Assembly: GCA_002083405.1 (NCBI GenBank)
Contig: LVWT01000022.1
Coordinates: forward strand, 100,678-164,677
Direction of reading: 5' to 3'
Origin: Nitrospira sp. SG-bin2
GTDB lineage: Bacteria; Nitrospirota; Nitrospiria; Nitrospirales; Nitrospiraceae
Length of the DNA: 64,000 nucleotides
Within the stretch, counting starts at the first letter, position 1; each line of letters starts with the position of its first letter. The notes under the pieces are model-generated. The model saw only the letters and a program-made list of their open reading frames with translations. It did no database searches and was not told the DNA's origin. Position numbers and translations under genes: made by a program. Positions 8,386-17,143 of this stretch are shown here, piece after piece.

Positions 8386-10193
8386 GAAGGGCCGAGCGAT
8401 TTGCGGAGGTTCGTGACCGTTTCGTCATTCAGTCCCGCTTCCTGGAGGGCTTCGTCGCTGGCTTCTGCCAGCTGCTTCAGACTCCCAAACTGATTCAACA
8501 GGCGAGTGCGCTTGAGCTCGCCGATGCCGACGATCTGGTCCAATTGTGAGGCGAGTAAGGCTTTGCCGCGCAGCTTTCGATGGTAGCTGAGGGCGAACCG
8601 GTGGGCTTCGTCGCGGATGCGCTGGACCAAATGTGTGGCCGGAGCGGTGGGCCTCAGGACGATCGGGTTCTTTCGGCCCGGGAGGAAAATGCGCTCTTCC
8701 TTTTCACCGCGAGCCTTGGCCAATCCGACAATAGCCTGGTTGTGATGGCCGGCGTGCTTCAGCCCTTCCATTGCGGCAGCGAGTTGCCCGAGCCCGCCGT
8801 CGATCAGGATCAAATCAGGCCGGGCCAGGTGTTCAGACTGGCCATACCGTCTGGCCACGACTTCCTGCATGCTCGCGAAGTCGTTCGCTCCTGTGACAGT
8901 CTGGATTTTGAACCGGCGATAGTCAGCTTTCTTCATCCGGCCGTCTTCCCAGACGACCATCGATGCAACCGATTGATTGCCCATTGTATTGGAGATGTCA
9001 AACCCTTCAATGCGACGGGGGGCTTGCCCAAGACGCAGCATCCGCTTCAAGTCTTCCACCGCCTGCCGGTCAAGTTCTTCATCGCGTAGATGATTCGCCA
9101 CCGCTGCGGCCGCATTTTCTTCGGCCAGGAGGACCAGCTGATGTTTAGCTCCTCGTTCAGGCGCCCGGACGCGAACGGACTCACCGCGCTTGTCGGACAG
9201 CCATCGCTCGATCAGGATTGTGTCTTCCAACTCGGTTGGCACCAGCACTTCTTTCGGAGGCTGGCCGTCTTTGTTGTAAAACTGCTCGATCGCAGACCGG
9301 ACCAGTTCCTCATCCGGTGTGTCCGCCGATTGAGGCCAGAAGAAGTCCTTGCGCCCGATCAGCAGCCCGCCGCGCACGAAAAGAATCTGGAGATCCACCG
9401 CCGTACTTTGCCGCGCCAGGCCGATGACATCCTGATCGGTCGCGGAGGTCTGTGTGACGCGCTGTTTTTCCAGCATCCGTTCGATCTTGAAAAGACGGTC
9501 GCGTAAGCGGGCGGCTTCCTCAAACTCCTCTCGGCCGGCCGCGGCCTCCATCTTGGCGCGCAGGTCATCCAGCAACTCATGATCTCGTCCCTCCAGAAAG
9601 TGCCGGACTTGTTTGACGATTTGGTGGTAGTCATCTTTTGATTGGTTGCCGGTGCAGGGGGCCATGCACCGCTTGATCTCAAACTCGATGCAGGCGCGCT
9701 CGGCTCTTCCGTCAATGTCGATCGAGCAGGTTGCGAGGGGGAAGGCGTGCTTGATCACCTTCAAGGTCTCGCGCAGGGCGTTGGCCGGCGTATAGGGTCC
9801 GTAGTACAAGGCACCGTCTTTTTCCACGCGGCGTACGATCGAGAGCCGCGGGAAATCGTCCTTAATCGGCAGGCGCACGTAGGGATATTGCTTGTCGTCC
9901 CGCAAGACGATGTTGAACCGTGGTTTGTGGCGTTTGACCAGATTGCTTTCGAGGATCAGGGCCTCAAGCTCGGATCGGGTCACCATCGTTTCCAGGTCAG
10001 CTACCTGACCGACGAGCAGGGTGGTTTTAGGACTGTGGTCTGCGCTCTTTTGAAAGTAAGACTGAACCCGATCGGCGAGTACTGCAGCTTTTCCGATATA
10101 AAGGATCTCGGCTTGGCCGTTCTTGAAAAGGTAGACGCCGGGGTTGTCCGGCAGATGGTCGAGCTTGGATTGTAAATCCGATGAGATGGCCAT
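8376..10193 (-). CDS. uvrC: UvrABC excinuclease subunit C
   Basis: 605 aa. The order is typical: GIY-YIG nuclease domain (NPGVYLFKNG...EILYIGKA, about 15-95), a UVR domain that binds UvrB (REEFEEAARLRDRLFKIERM, about 205-240), the RNase-H-like second nuclease (EGFDISN, LILIDGG, HRFALSYHRKLRG), then tandem helix-hairpin-helix (IVGIGELKRTRLLNQF). It makes the 3' and 5' incisions of nucleotide excision repair. Length matches the family. The last codons and the stop lie inside the repeat at 8211-8385, so the element has shaped the C-terminus (LGPSPT). Confidence 0.97.
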   Translation of the reverse strand: MAISSDLQSKLDHLPDNPGVYLFKNGQAEILYIGKAAVLADRVQSYFQKSADHSPKTTLLVGQVADLETMVTRSELEALILESNLVKRHKPRFNIVLRDDKQYPYVRLPIKDDFPRLSIVRRVEKDGALYYGPYTPANALRETLKVIKHAFPLATCSIDIDGRAERACIEFEIKRCMAPCTGNQSKDDYHQIVKQVRHFLEGRDHELLDDLRAKMEAAAGREEFEEAARLRDRLFKIERMLEKQRVTQTSATDQDVIGLARQSTAVDLQILFVRGGLLIGRKDFFWPQSADTPDEELVRSAIEQFYNKDGQPPKEVLVPTELEDTILIERWLSDKRGESVRVRAPERGAKHQLVLLAEENAAAAVANHLRDEELDRQAVEDLKRMLRLGQAPRRIEGFDISNTMGNQSVASMVVWEDGRMKKADYRRFKIQTVTGANDFASMQEVVARRYGQSEHLARPDLILIDGGLGQLAAAMEGLKHAGHHNQAIVGLAKARGEKEERIFLPGRKNPIVLRPTAPATHLVQRIRDEAHRFALSYHRKLRGKALLASQLDQIVGIGELKRTRLLNQFGSLKQLAEASDEALQEAGLNDETVTNLRKSLGPSPT

Positions 10194-10327
10194 CAGCGAT
10201 CAGCCTTCAGCTTCCAGGTAAGAGAAACAACAGGGTGATACCTGACATTGTACGGCGCGAAGAGGTGGCGAGCAATCCGGAGGATGCCACTCAAGCTGAA
10301 CGCTGACGGCTGTTTGCTGGAGACATG

Positions 10328-11197
10328 CTACCTCAGCGATCGTACGAACGACGGACTCAGTGTGCCTCTGGCGACTTCGGCCACTGGTCCCTTCATCGTG
10401 AGGTTGAAATCCGCCGCCACGTCAATGTTCAGCGTGCCGCCCGGCATCTTCACGGTGACGGGGCTTTTGACGAGTCCCAGCCGAACCGCGGCGCAAGCAG
10501 CTGCGCAGGAGGAGGACCCGGAGGCTTGTGTTTCTCCGGCGCCTCGTTCCCAAATCAGAATAAAGATTTCCTTTGGCCCGGTTGGAACGGCGAGTTGCAC
10601 GTTGGTTCGTTTCGGAAAGAGGTTGTGGTTTTCCAAGGCGGGACCGAGGATCAATAACTCTTCCCGAGACCAGGACTCACCAGCCTGTTTGAAGACGACA
10701 CAGTGGGGGTTCCCGACGCTCACGCCGGTAAAGGTCAGTGAACGGCCGGCTGCGTCAATCGGTTGCTGAATCAGCTCAGGAACATTGAGGGTGCAGGGAA
10801 GGGCAGCCGGCTTGAACGTGGCGTGCCCCATTTCAACGGTGGCGGCGCCGGCATCTCTATGCCGATCGAGGTGCAGATCGATGGTGACGAGTCCGCCTTT
10901 CGTCTCGACCGTGAAATGCGTTTTCTTTGTTTTGCCGGTGGCGTGGAGATAGCGGGCGAAGATCCTGAGTCCGTTTCCGGACTTTTCCGCTTCGCTGCCG
11001 TCCGGATTGAAAATGCGCAGGCCGAAATCAGCCTTCCTTGAGGGTACCAACGCTAAAATCCCGTCGCTGCCGAGCCCCCAATTTCGGTCACAAATTGCTT
11101 TGATGGTCTTTGGTGTCAGCTTGAAACTCAGCTCTTTGGGGTCCATTACAACGTAATCATTGCCGAGGCCATGGCCGCGGAAAAAGCCGTTCTTCAT
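10328..11197 (-). CDS. dapF: DapF-like diaminopimelate epimerase family protein with Ser at both catalytic Cys positions
   Basis: 289 aa, the usual DapF length and two-lobed architecture, with family landmarks GHGLGNDYVVMD, FNPDGSEAEKSGNGLRIFARYL, GNPHCVVF and WERGAGETQASGSSSC. In classical DapF the acid/base cysteines sit directly before GNG (CGNG) and in the ACGTGACA motif. Here both are serine (S72 and S225); I checked the codons on the minus strand. C230, five residues on, might substitute. This may be a divergent branch still serving meso-diaminopimelate synthesis, or an isomerase for another substrate. It lies in no lysine operon. Confidence 0.8.
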   Translation of the reverse strand: MKNGFFRGHGLGNDYVVMDPKELSFKLTPKTIKAICDRNWGLGSDGILALVPSRKADFGLRIFNPDGSEAEKSGNGLRIFARYLHATGKTKKTHFTVETKGGLVTIDLHLDRHRDAGAATVEMGHATFKPAALPCTLNVPELIQQPIDAAGRSLTFTGVSVGNPHCVVFKQAGESWSREELLILGPALENHNLFPKRTNVQLAVPTGPKEIFILIWERGAGETQASGSSSCAAACAAVRLGLVKSPVTVKMPGGTLNIDVAADFNLTMKGPVAEVARGTLSPSFVRSLR

Positions 11198-11342
11198 TTT
11201 TGCAATCCTCCGGATTCGTCAAGTGTCAATCGTCAACCGTCATGCGAAGGAAAGAAAGTACTGCGGGGAGAGTCATGTCGTCAATGTGGGCGAGAGAGTG
11301 AAGATTGAGATTCCACGTTTGACGAATGACGGATTCCGGGGA

Positions 11343-11741
11343 CTATACGATCTTCACACCGGTCGGGCGTTCAATCAGCTCGATTTCATAGCCATCCGGG
11401 GCGTCGATAAAGATAAACCGGCTGCCGGAGGAAGTCTTCGTCGGACCATCGGTGATCTTGATCCCCTGCGCATTGAGCGATGCGATTGTCTGGTCGAGAC
11501 TTTCGACTTGAAAGGCCAGATGGACGAGATCTTCCTGGACTCTTACCGGCCCACTGGGAGGGAAGCTGGTCAACTCGATGAGTTCATCGCTGTTGGGGAC
11601 CCTTAAGAAGGCAAGCTGCGATCCGCGGGGCGAGGTCTTGTGTTCGATCACTTCCAGACCCAGCACGCTGGTATAGAATTGGATCGTCTGATCCAGGTCG
11701 CTCACGCGCATGCGGGTATGGAGGAGCTTTTGAACTTTCAT
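11343..11741 (-). CDS. Glyoxalase/VOC superfamily protein (lactoylglutathione lyase-like)
   Basis: 132 aa from the ATG at 11741; a longer frame to 11804 runs through a hairpin repeat and is unlikely. One VOC module pair is visible: HTRMRVSDLDQTIQFYTSVLGLEVIEHK, then EDLVHLAFQVESLDQTIASL and the closing DAPDGYEIELIERP. Candidate metal ligands are the first His, Glu in LIELTSF, His in LVHLAF and the Glu of YEIELIE, matching the glyoxalase I pattern. Probably methylglyoxal detoxification, but substrates vary in this family. Confidence 0.8.
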   Translation of the reverse strand: MKVQKLLHTRMRVSDLDQTIQFYTSVLGLEVIEHKTSPRGSQLAFLRVPNSDELIELTSFPPSGPVRVQEDLVHLAFQVESLDQTIASLNAQGIKITDGPTKTSSGSRFIFIDAPDGYEIELIERPTGVKIV

Positions 11742-11765
11742 CAGTCTAGTCCCTGGGAATGGTTC

Positions 11766-11818
11766 ATGGTTGATGGCCCAATAAGGCACTCTCTCATCAA
11801 CCATAAGCCATCAACCAT
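11766..11818. terminator. Hairpin between GNAT and VOC genes
   Basis: A perfect 11-base inverted repeat (ATGGTTGATGG at 11766, CCATCAACCAT at 11808), with a further ATCAACCAT at 11796, directly downstream of the GNAT stop codon. It may terminate the deacetylase-GNAT transcript. There is no clear T-run, so it may instead be an intergenic repeat. Confidence 0.4.
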
Positions 11819-11820
11819 TC

Positions 11821-12294
11821 TCATGTATCCCTGGCCGGTCCCGCCGTCTTGCGCAGGAGTATTTCAGCGCTGCCGGGAATCAGAAAGTTCGGCATCGGGC
11901 CGATTTCCTGATAGCCCTGTTTCTTGTAAAAGTCTCGCGCCGATTGGTTGAAGTCCGAGACGCACGCGAAGAGATTCTTCGTTCGTTCGAAGACAAGTTG
12001 TTCAACATGTTTGAGCAGCAGGCTGCCGATTCCTTTGTGGCGGGCCCATTCGGCTACGCCCAGGAGTTCAAGATAGTCACCGAGCAGAAACTTCTGCTTC
12101 ACAAGGGCGACACCCGCCACGCGCCCGTCAAGTTCAGCCACATAACTGTCCCGCCCTTGCGGCAGGGGGCAAAAAATCCGATTCCAATCGGCGATTGTAT
12201 AGCCCAGCGTCTTCCAAGGATCGGATTGGCTCAACAGCTGAACGACCTCAGCGCAGTCTTCAGCTTGCATGGTCCGGACGCGGGAATCGTTCAT
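11821..12294 (-). CDS. GNAT-family N-acetyltransferase
   Basis: 157 aa from the ATG at 12294, which overlaps the deacetylase stop by four bases and so marks translational coupling. GNAT motifs are visible: RTMQAEDCAEVVQLL at the N-terminus, acetyl-CoA-binding motif A in LLGVAEWARHKGIGSLLLKH (R/Q-x-x-G-x-G/A form), and motif B in NQSARDFYKKQGYQEIG. The acceptor is not predictable. Confidence 0.85.
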   Translation of the reverse strand: MNDSRVRTMQAEDCAEVVQLLSQSDPWKTLGYTIADWNRIFCPLPQGRDSYVAELDGRVAGVALVKQKFLLGDYLELLGVAEWARHKGIGSLLLKHVEQLVFERTKNLFACVSDFNQSARDFYKKQGYQEIGPMPNFLIPGSAEILLRKTAGPARDT

Positions 12295-13004
12295 GGGGCT
12301 GGCGGCGCGCAATTTAACAGATCACTGATGGTCATGGGCCGCAGTCCTTTGCGGGGAAGCACGTCCGTCGTCAATTGTTCGATCACCGCTCTGGTCTGTT
12401 TCCCCTTCCCATTGGCATGCAGCACCACGATGCTGCCCGGCTTGGCGCGTTGCTCAATGCGGCTCAGGATCTGATCGGCCGATAGCGTAGGGTCCGGGTC
12501 GCCGGACTCGATGTTCCATTGGATAAACCGGAGGCCAAGCGCTTTCACGACATCGATGGTCACATCGTTATATTCACCATAGGGAGGGCGAAACAACGTG
12601 GCTGTGTGGGCATAGCGCTCATGCAGCATCGTAACAGGGAGGAGAATTTCAGCCCGCTGTTCTGCAGCATCGTGCATCGGTAGATGGGCATGTACCTCAC
12701 CATGGGTCCCGATTTCAAAAAACTCTATGCCGAGCAGATGGCGTACATCTTCTTCGTGTTTGGCCGCCCACTTGCCGGACATGAAAAAGGTCGAGGGGAT
12801 TCGGTGTTGGATCAAAAACTCCATCAGTGGCTTGTCATAGCCTGAGCCCTTCTTGACAGGGCAGAGGTCGAACGTCAGTGCAACGCCCGGGCAGGCGGGT
12901 GGACCGGACTTGATGACTTGGGCTGCGCTCGTGGCTGGAATGCCGAGCGGCAAGCCGCCGATAAGCAGGAGGCTGAGAATCCATGTGGGGAATCGCAGGA
13001 CCAT
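12291..13004 (-). CDS. Secreted polysaccharide deacetylase (NodB homology domain)
   Basis: 237 aa from the ATG at 13004, giving a clean signal peptide (MVLRFPTWILSLLLIGG...ATSAA). The upstream extension to 13040 lies in a repeat element. NodB motifs: TFDLCPVK (motif 1, catalytic Asp position), EIGTHGEVHAHL (motif 2, metal His pair), RPPYGEYN (motif 3), IQWNIESGDPDP (motif 4) and VLHANGKGKQT (motif 5, His). Motif 1 reads TFDL rather than the usual TFDD, so one metal/catalytic Asp is changed. It probably removes acetyl groups from a cell-wall or exported polysaccharide. Co-transcribed with the GNAT gene. Confidence 0.85.
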   Translation of the reverse strand: MVLRFPTWILSLLLIGGLPLGIPATSAAQVIKSGPPACPGVALTFDLCPVKKGSGYDKPLMEFLIQHRIPSTFFMSGKWAAKHEEDVRHLLGIEFFEIGTHGEVHAHLPMHDAAEQRAEILLPVTMLHERYAHTATLFRPPYGEYNDVTIDVVKALGLRFIQWNIESGDPDPTLSADQILSRIEQRAKPGSIVVLHANGKGKQTRAVIEQLTTDVLPRKGLRPMTISDLLNCAPPAP

Positions 13005-13032
13005 GGGAGCTAGTATACCTGAAGCCAGGCAG

Positions 13033-13222
13033 GCCCACATGATTCATGAGCGCTTCTGCTGCAATCGCCGATCCGCTGCTGCGACAAGCCTTCGGTCGGC
13101 GGGCTCGCCTCTCGGGCCTTCGACGTACTACACGAATACGCCTCAGGTCCTCGGGGCTTCGCGCGCCGCTCTCGCCACGCGGCTTGGCGATTTCGCGACG
13201 AACCGTCATGAATAATGCGGGC
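13033..13222. repeat. Intergenic inverted-repeat element, copy 2
   Basis: A 190-base element bounded by GCCCACATGATTCATGAG on the left and the reverse complement of GCCCGCATTATTCATGAC on the right. Both arms match the element at 8211-8385 (shared words CTTCTGCTGCA, TCGCCGAT and CGAACCGTCATGAAT). The centre is unrelated to copy 1 and is rich in short palindromes. It fills most of the gap between the deacetylase and the site-2 protease. It has no coding capacity and looks like a non-autonomous mobile or REP-like element. Confidence 0.75.
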
Positions 13223-13271
13223 TAGTCAGCGATAAATTGACCCTCTATTTGTGAACTGTTACGGTGTATTC

Positions 13272-14423
13272 ATGCAATGGCCCTCCTGGCAAATCGGTCG
13301 CGCGTTGGGGATTCCTATTCGAGTGCATGCGTCCTGGTTTCTGGTGTTTCTCCTCGTCACGTGGACTCTGGCGACCGGGTATTTGCCGGACGGGTTGCCG
13401 GGCTTCTCGCCCGCGCGCTATTGGGCGATGGGCGGCGTTGCCGCGCTTCTCTTGTTTCTCTCCGTCCTGCTGCACGAACTCGGCCATTCCTATGTGGCGT
13501 TACGCTATCGTATTCCCATCGAACGGATCACCCTGTTCATTTTCGGGGGTGTGGCCCATATGCGGAAGGAAGCGCCCACTCCGCGAGCGGAATTTCTTAT
13601 TGCCGTGGCTGGTCCTCTCGTGAGTTTTGTGCTGGGGGCGGCTTGTTTCGGATTGACCGCGCTCGCGGAATTGATTCAACCACCGCGCGATGTTGACGGC
13701 CTGGTCATGCTTGGGGCCTTGCTGGGGATGGTGAACCTCCAGCTTGGGCTTTTCAATCTGATTCCGGGATTTCCCTTGGACGGGGGGCGGGTATTACGCG
13801 CAGGACTCTGGGCCTGGGGGAAGGATTTCTATCGTGCGACCAAACAGGCGGCCGTTGTCGGTCTTGGGTTCGGCCTGTTGCTTGGGGTGCTGGGGCTTGC
13901 GGTGGTTGTCGGGGCGTTGATGGGCAAGTTGGATTCCTCGATGGCATCGAACGGCAGCTGGGTGGTCTTCATCGGGATGTTTCTCTTTGCCGCGGCGCTC
14001 GCAAGCCGCCGTCAGGCGGCGTTCCGGCAGACGCTTGCCATGGTCCGGGTGCGGGACTTGATGGTGCGGACGGTCGCGTCGATTCCTGCGCAGTGTTCGC
14101 TGGATGAGGCGGTGACGCAGTACTTTCAGCCCTACGGGTATGGCAGCTTCCCGGTTGTAGATGGCGGACAACTTGCGGGGCTGATCACAGTGGCGGAGAT
14201 CCAGACCGTCCCGTCGGCGATGTGGCCCTGGCGGCAAGTCGGGCAGGTCATGCGCCCGCTGTCACCGTCGTTGATCGTGGAGCCGGATGTGTCGGTGATT
14301 CAGGCGATGGAATGCATGGCGCAGGACGGGTGGGATCAGCTTGTGGTGATGCAAGACGGGCAGATTGCCGGACTAGTGACGCAGTCGGCCATTGCGAATT
14401 ATTTGCAGCTACAGAAAACGTGA
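13272..14423 (+). CDS. Site-2 protease (M50 family) membrane metalloprotease with two CBS domains
   Basis: 383 aa from the ATG at 13272; a GTG at 13251 is an alternative and neither has a clear ribosome site. Zinc-protease motif HELGHS lies in the second membrane segment, and the third ligand motif NLIPGFPLDGGRV lies about 95 residues later. About six hydrophobic segments make up residues 1-250. Two CBS domains follow (about 255-380: VRDLMVRTVASIPAQCSLDEA and VGQVMRPLSPSLIVEPD), which usually sense adenosine nucleotides. This matches SpoIVFB-like group III intramembrane proteases. Substrate unknown. Confidence 0.92.
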   Translation: MQWPSWQIGRALGIPIRVHASWFLVFLLVTWTLATGYLPDGLPGFSPARYWAMGGVAALLLFLSVLLHELGHSYVALRYRIPIERITLFIFGGVAHMRKEAPTPRAEFLIAVAGPLVSFVLGAACFGLTALAELIQPPRDVDGLVMLGALLGMVNLQLGLFNLIPGFPLDGGRVLRAGLWAWGKDFYRATKQAAVVGLGFGLLLGVLGLAVVVGALMGKLDSSMASNGSWVVFIGMFLFAAALASRRQAAFRQTLAMVRVRDLMVRTVASIPAQCSLDEAVTQYFQPYGYGSFPVVDGGQLAGLITVAEIQTVPSAMWPWRQVGQVMRPLSPSLIVEPDVSVIQAMECMAQDGWDQLVVMQDGQIAGLVTQSAIANYLQLQKT

Positions 14424-14438
14424 CGCGCTTTCCGTGAA

Positions 14439-14463
14439 CGTATCTCGCGGACGACGAGATACG
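14439..14463. terminator. Hairpin between convergent genes
   Basis: A 9-base perfect stem (CGTATCTCG / CGAGATACG) with a 7-base loop in the 57-base gap between two converging genes, so it could end transcription in both directions. There is no T-run. The same CGTATCTCG / CGAGATAC ends bound the hairpin between nuoA and nuoB. Confidence 0.45.
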
Positions 14464-14480
14464 AGGGACGCCTCAGGGTC

Positions 14481-15881
14481 TCATTCAGTCCGTGCCACGG
14501 AAATGTTTTGGGCAATGGCGACGCGGATCAGGTGGACGACGAGCAGGAATCCGTAGACCACGCAGAAGAACTTGAATGTCACCCGATAGAAGTCCATCAA
14601 CACCACGGGTAGGCAAATCGCAAAGATCAGGCTGGCAATCAGCGTCGCAAAAGTGAGCCGACGGCAGAACTCGTAGGACGGCTCTTTCCCGACCGGCTTC
14701 AATGCCTTGGCATAGCGATCCGCCCGCTGGAGCCGCGCCTGCTGGAGCGCATGGTCTGTCGGTCCTGAGTAGCGGATTCGGAAATAGCCATAGAGAATAA
14801 ACAACCACGGCAGTGACCACAGGGGCCAGTAGAGCGTGCCGGCATACCCCTCGCTGCTGATAAGCGAAGCATACGAAGGAGCATAAAGGAGTCCCAAGAT
14901 GAGCGGGAGGATTCGTTCGTCGCGCGGCCGCTCGCCGTCCGGGCCGCCGTGAATCAGTTCCCGCTCGAACAAGGGATAGCCGTATTTCAAGATGACCAGC
15001 GCAATGGCGGCGCTCATCGTCTTGTCGGGGATGTATCGGACACAGTTCTGGAGCCAGTTGACGATATACCAGCCGACACTCTCACTCCATTGCAGCCCGA
15101 TGGCAGATTCCAAGTACAGCTGAACCGCGGCTTCCCATCGCCCGATCTGCACGCTGAGCGACCGGGCGACTTCGGGGTTCAAGGCCAGTACCGAACTCTC
15201 ATGGAGTGCCGACTGGACGAGCGTGCCGGGAACGCTCATGACGATGGCTCCGATGACTCCGAAGCTGAGCAGGTACCACATGTGGGCAAAACCTGAACTC
15301 TTGCTGGTGCGCACGTATTTGTGAAATCCAGCCTGGCGAGCCAGTATCCCCCAGAATAAAGCGCCGGTCATATTGACCAGGGACCATGGGAAGATCACCA
15401 CGTCCGCTCCCGCTTCCGGGAAGAGCAGCCAATTGACCACGGAGTTCGAGAGCAGGGCGACGATGGCGCCCCACCAAGGGCCGAGCAGAATCGCGACCAG
15501 GGCTGTTCCTGTCATATCCAAAAACAAAATGCTTTCCAGGTGCCGGCTGAGCGTGAGGCCTACATAGTTGAGCAGCACGCCGGCCGCCGCAATGACGCCG
15601 ACTTCGTTCAGCAGCAGGTAGGAGGTGCCGCGCAGCGGCTTTGTGGAAAAGAAATCCACGCTCGGGGCGGCTTCAACTGGTGCGCGTTCGGGACGGTACG
15701 ACTCTCGTTTGTCGCTCCTGGACTCGCTCTTGGGCTCATTCTTGGTGTCGGCTGTGGATTCACTCTTCGCGGGGCTGCCCCGGAACACCAAAAGCTTTTC
15801 CAGAACGCTGAGCACGGCGGCGACGAACCCCGCAATCGTCCCCCCCAGCATCATGAGTTCTTTTCCGTATTCTTCAAACAT
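14481..15881 (-). CDS. Polytopic membrane protein, unrecognised family; core resembles ECF-transporter S components
   Basis: 466 aa from the ATG at 15881 (GAGGGGG about 11 bases upstream). One N-terminal membrane segment (about 10-30) is followed by a long charged Ser/Lys/Glu/Arg linker (about 35-85), then about eight more hydrophobic segments. The segment LFLDMTGTALVAILLGPWWG resembles the substrate-binding (S) components of energy-coupling-factor (ECF) vitamin importers, but no ATPase or T component is nearby. The C-terminal half (about 300-466) holds a basic loop (ALQQARLQRADRYAKALK) and two more helix pairs. I do not assign a function. Confidence 0.6.
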   Translation of the reverse strand: MFEEYGKELMMLGGTIAGFVAAVLSVLEKLLVFRGSPAKSESTADTKNEPKSESRSDKRESYRPERAPVEAAPSVDFFSTKPLRGTSYLLLNEVGVIAAAGVLLNYVGLTLSRHLESILFLDMTGTALVAILLGPWWGAIVALLSNSVVNWLLFPEAGADVVIFPWSLVNMTGALFWGILARQAGFHKYVRTSKSSGFAHMWYLLSFGVIGAIVMSVPGTLVQSALHESSVLALNPEVARSLSVQIGRWEAAVQLYLESAIGLQWSESVGWYIVNWLQNCVRYIPDKTMSAAIALVILKYGYPLFERELIHGGPDGERPRDERILPLILGLLYAPSYASLISSEGYAGTLYWPLWSLPWLFILYGYFRIRYSGPTDHALQQARLQRADRYAKALKPVGKEPSYEFCRRLTFATLIASLIFAICLPVVLMDFYRVTFKFFCVVYGFLLVVHLIRVAIAQNISVARTE

Positions 15882-16127
15882 GCAAAGGGCCCCCTCTTGT
15901 GTCGGGTGCCATTGTATCGGGGAAGACGCTCTCCCGCCAGAAAATGGCCGGAAGTTGCAAACCAGGGAAAACGGCTTCAGGTAAGTATTTGGAGGCATCC
16001 ACCATCGCGTGGTCATGAAACGGATGTCGTCTCAAGCCAGCAAAGATGTGCGATATAGAAACGCTCCTTCCGTCTACGATTCACACGTCACCGTTCGACA
16101 GGCTCACGGCCCTGAGCAGAGTCGAGC

Positions 16128-16176
16128 CTTCGACCCCGCTCAGGCACGACCCCGAGCGAGGCCGAGGGGTCGAAGG
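16128..16176. repeat. Long-stem inverted repeat within the 15882-16225 gap
   Basis: The 344-base gap between YihY and the membrane-protein gene has no gene. It holds an 11-base perfect stem CCTTCGACCCC (16128) / GGGGTCGAAGG (16166). Flanking words TTCGACAGGCTCACGGCCC and CTGAGC / GCTCAG recall intergenic repeats of other GC-rich bacteria. The rest of the gap (15882-16080) shows nothing recognisable. Confidence 0.55.
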
Positions 16177-16225
16177 ACGGGGTACGAGTGACGAAGAGCC
16201 AAGCCGCGAATCGGCAACGGCCGAG

Positions 16226-17086
16226 TTATTCGTTTTGTGCCGGTGCGGCGGATGGTACTTGCGTACGTTGCTGGAGATTGTGCGCGATCACGGCGCCGAG
16301 GAGGAGAAGTCCTGCCGAATAGTAGACCCACAACAGGAGGAAGATCACCTCCAGTAGAGAGCCATAGAGCCGGACGTAAACTGTGGCGTAGCTGCTGTAG
16401 GTAACGAACAGTAACTTGGCGGAGACCCAGAGAACGCCGAATACCATGGCGCCTGCCATCGCTTCCCGCCATTCCGGCCGGCGACGGGGAACATACCGGT
16501 AGAGGAAACCGACAGCGACAAATGCAAGAACGAAGGGCAGCGTATAGGTCAACTGGAAATCATGAGCTGCGAGGGCGACGAGATCCAGACCCCAGAGACT
16601 CGGCGCATAGGCCGTCAAAAAATTGAGGGTTTGTGTCGCGACATAGGAAATGATGAGTAAGAGTCCGGTGGCGCCTAGTAAGGCGACCGATATCGCGGTG
16701 GAGATCAACGGGTGCCGCCGGCGGGTGCTTTCGAACGCCACGTTGAGCGCATAATCCAATTCGTAGAAGACGAGTCCTCCGAACCAGAAGAACGAAAGGA
16801 ACACCACCCATCGTACGCTTTCCAGTTCGCTGACGCGGTGGAGTTCATGCGCCAGCCGTTCGCCCAACGAGGGCAGGAATCCTTTGAGGAAGCTCAAGAG
16901 GAACTGTTCGCCGATGACATCCTGGCTGACCAGGAAACTGATGCCGTACAACAGCAGAAAAACGAGGGGAAAGAGCGAGAGCAGGGAGAAAAATGCAAGC
17001 GATGCGGCCAGGCTGGCGCACCCGTGCCGCAGAAAAGCGTGGAACACATCGCTCAGGAAACGGAATCCTTGTTTTAGGGCCCGCAT
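16226..17086 (-). CDS. YihY/BrkB-family inner-membrane protein
   Basis: 286 aa with six hydrophobic segments in the family pattern. The N-terminal signature is visible in FLRHGCASLAASLAFFSLLSLFPLVFLLL (helix 1), followed by FWFGGLVFYELDYALN, the SYVATQTLNFL region, the RYVPRRRPEWREAMAGA loop and the LLWVYYSAGLLLLGAVIAH last helix. Once called ribonuclease BN by mistake, the family has no settled function; a flippase or transport role has been suggested. It is 57 bases downstream of nuoN on the same strand, so read-through is possible. Confidence 0.88.
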   Translation of the reverse strand: MRALKQGFRFLSDVFHAFLRHGCASLAASLAFFSLLSLFPLVFLLLYGISFLVSQDVIGEQFLLSFLKGFLPSLGERLAHELHRVSELESVRWVVFLSFFWFGGLVFYELDYALNVAFESTRRRHPLISTAISVALLGATGLLLIISYVATQTLNFLTAYAPSLWGLDLVALAAHDFQLTYTLPFVLAFVAVGFLYRYVPRRRPEWREAMAGAMVFGVLWVSAKLLFVTYSSYATVYVRLYGSLLEVIFLLLWVYYSAGLLLLGAVIAHNLQQRTQVPSAAPAQNE

Positions 17087-17143
17087 AGGGGCAGCGTAAC
17101 ATGAGCTGCGATACCGCGCATCTCATTCTTACAGGAGAGGAAT

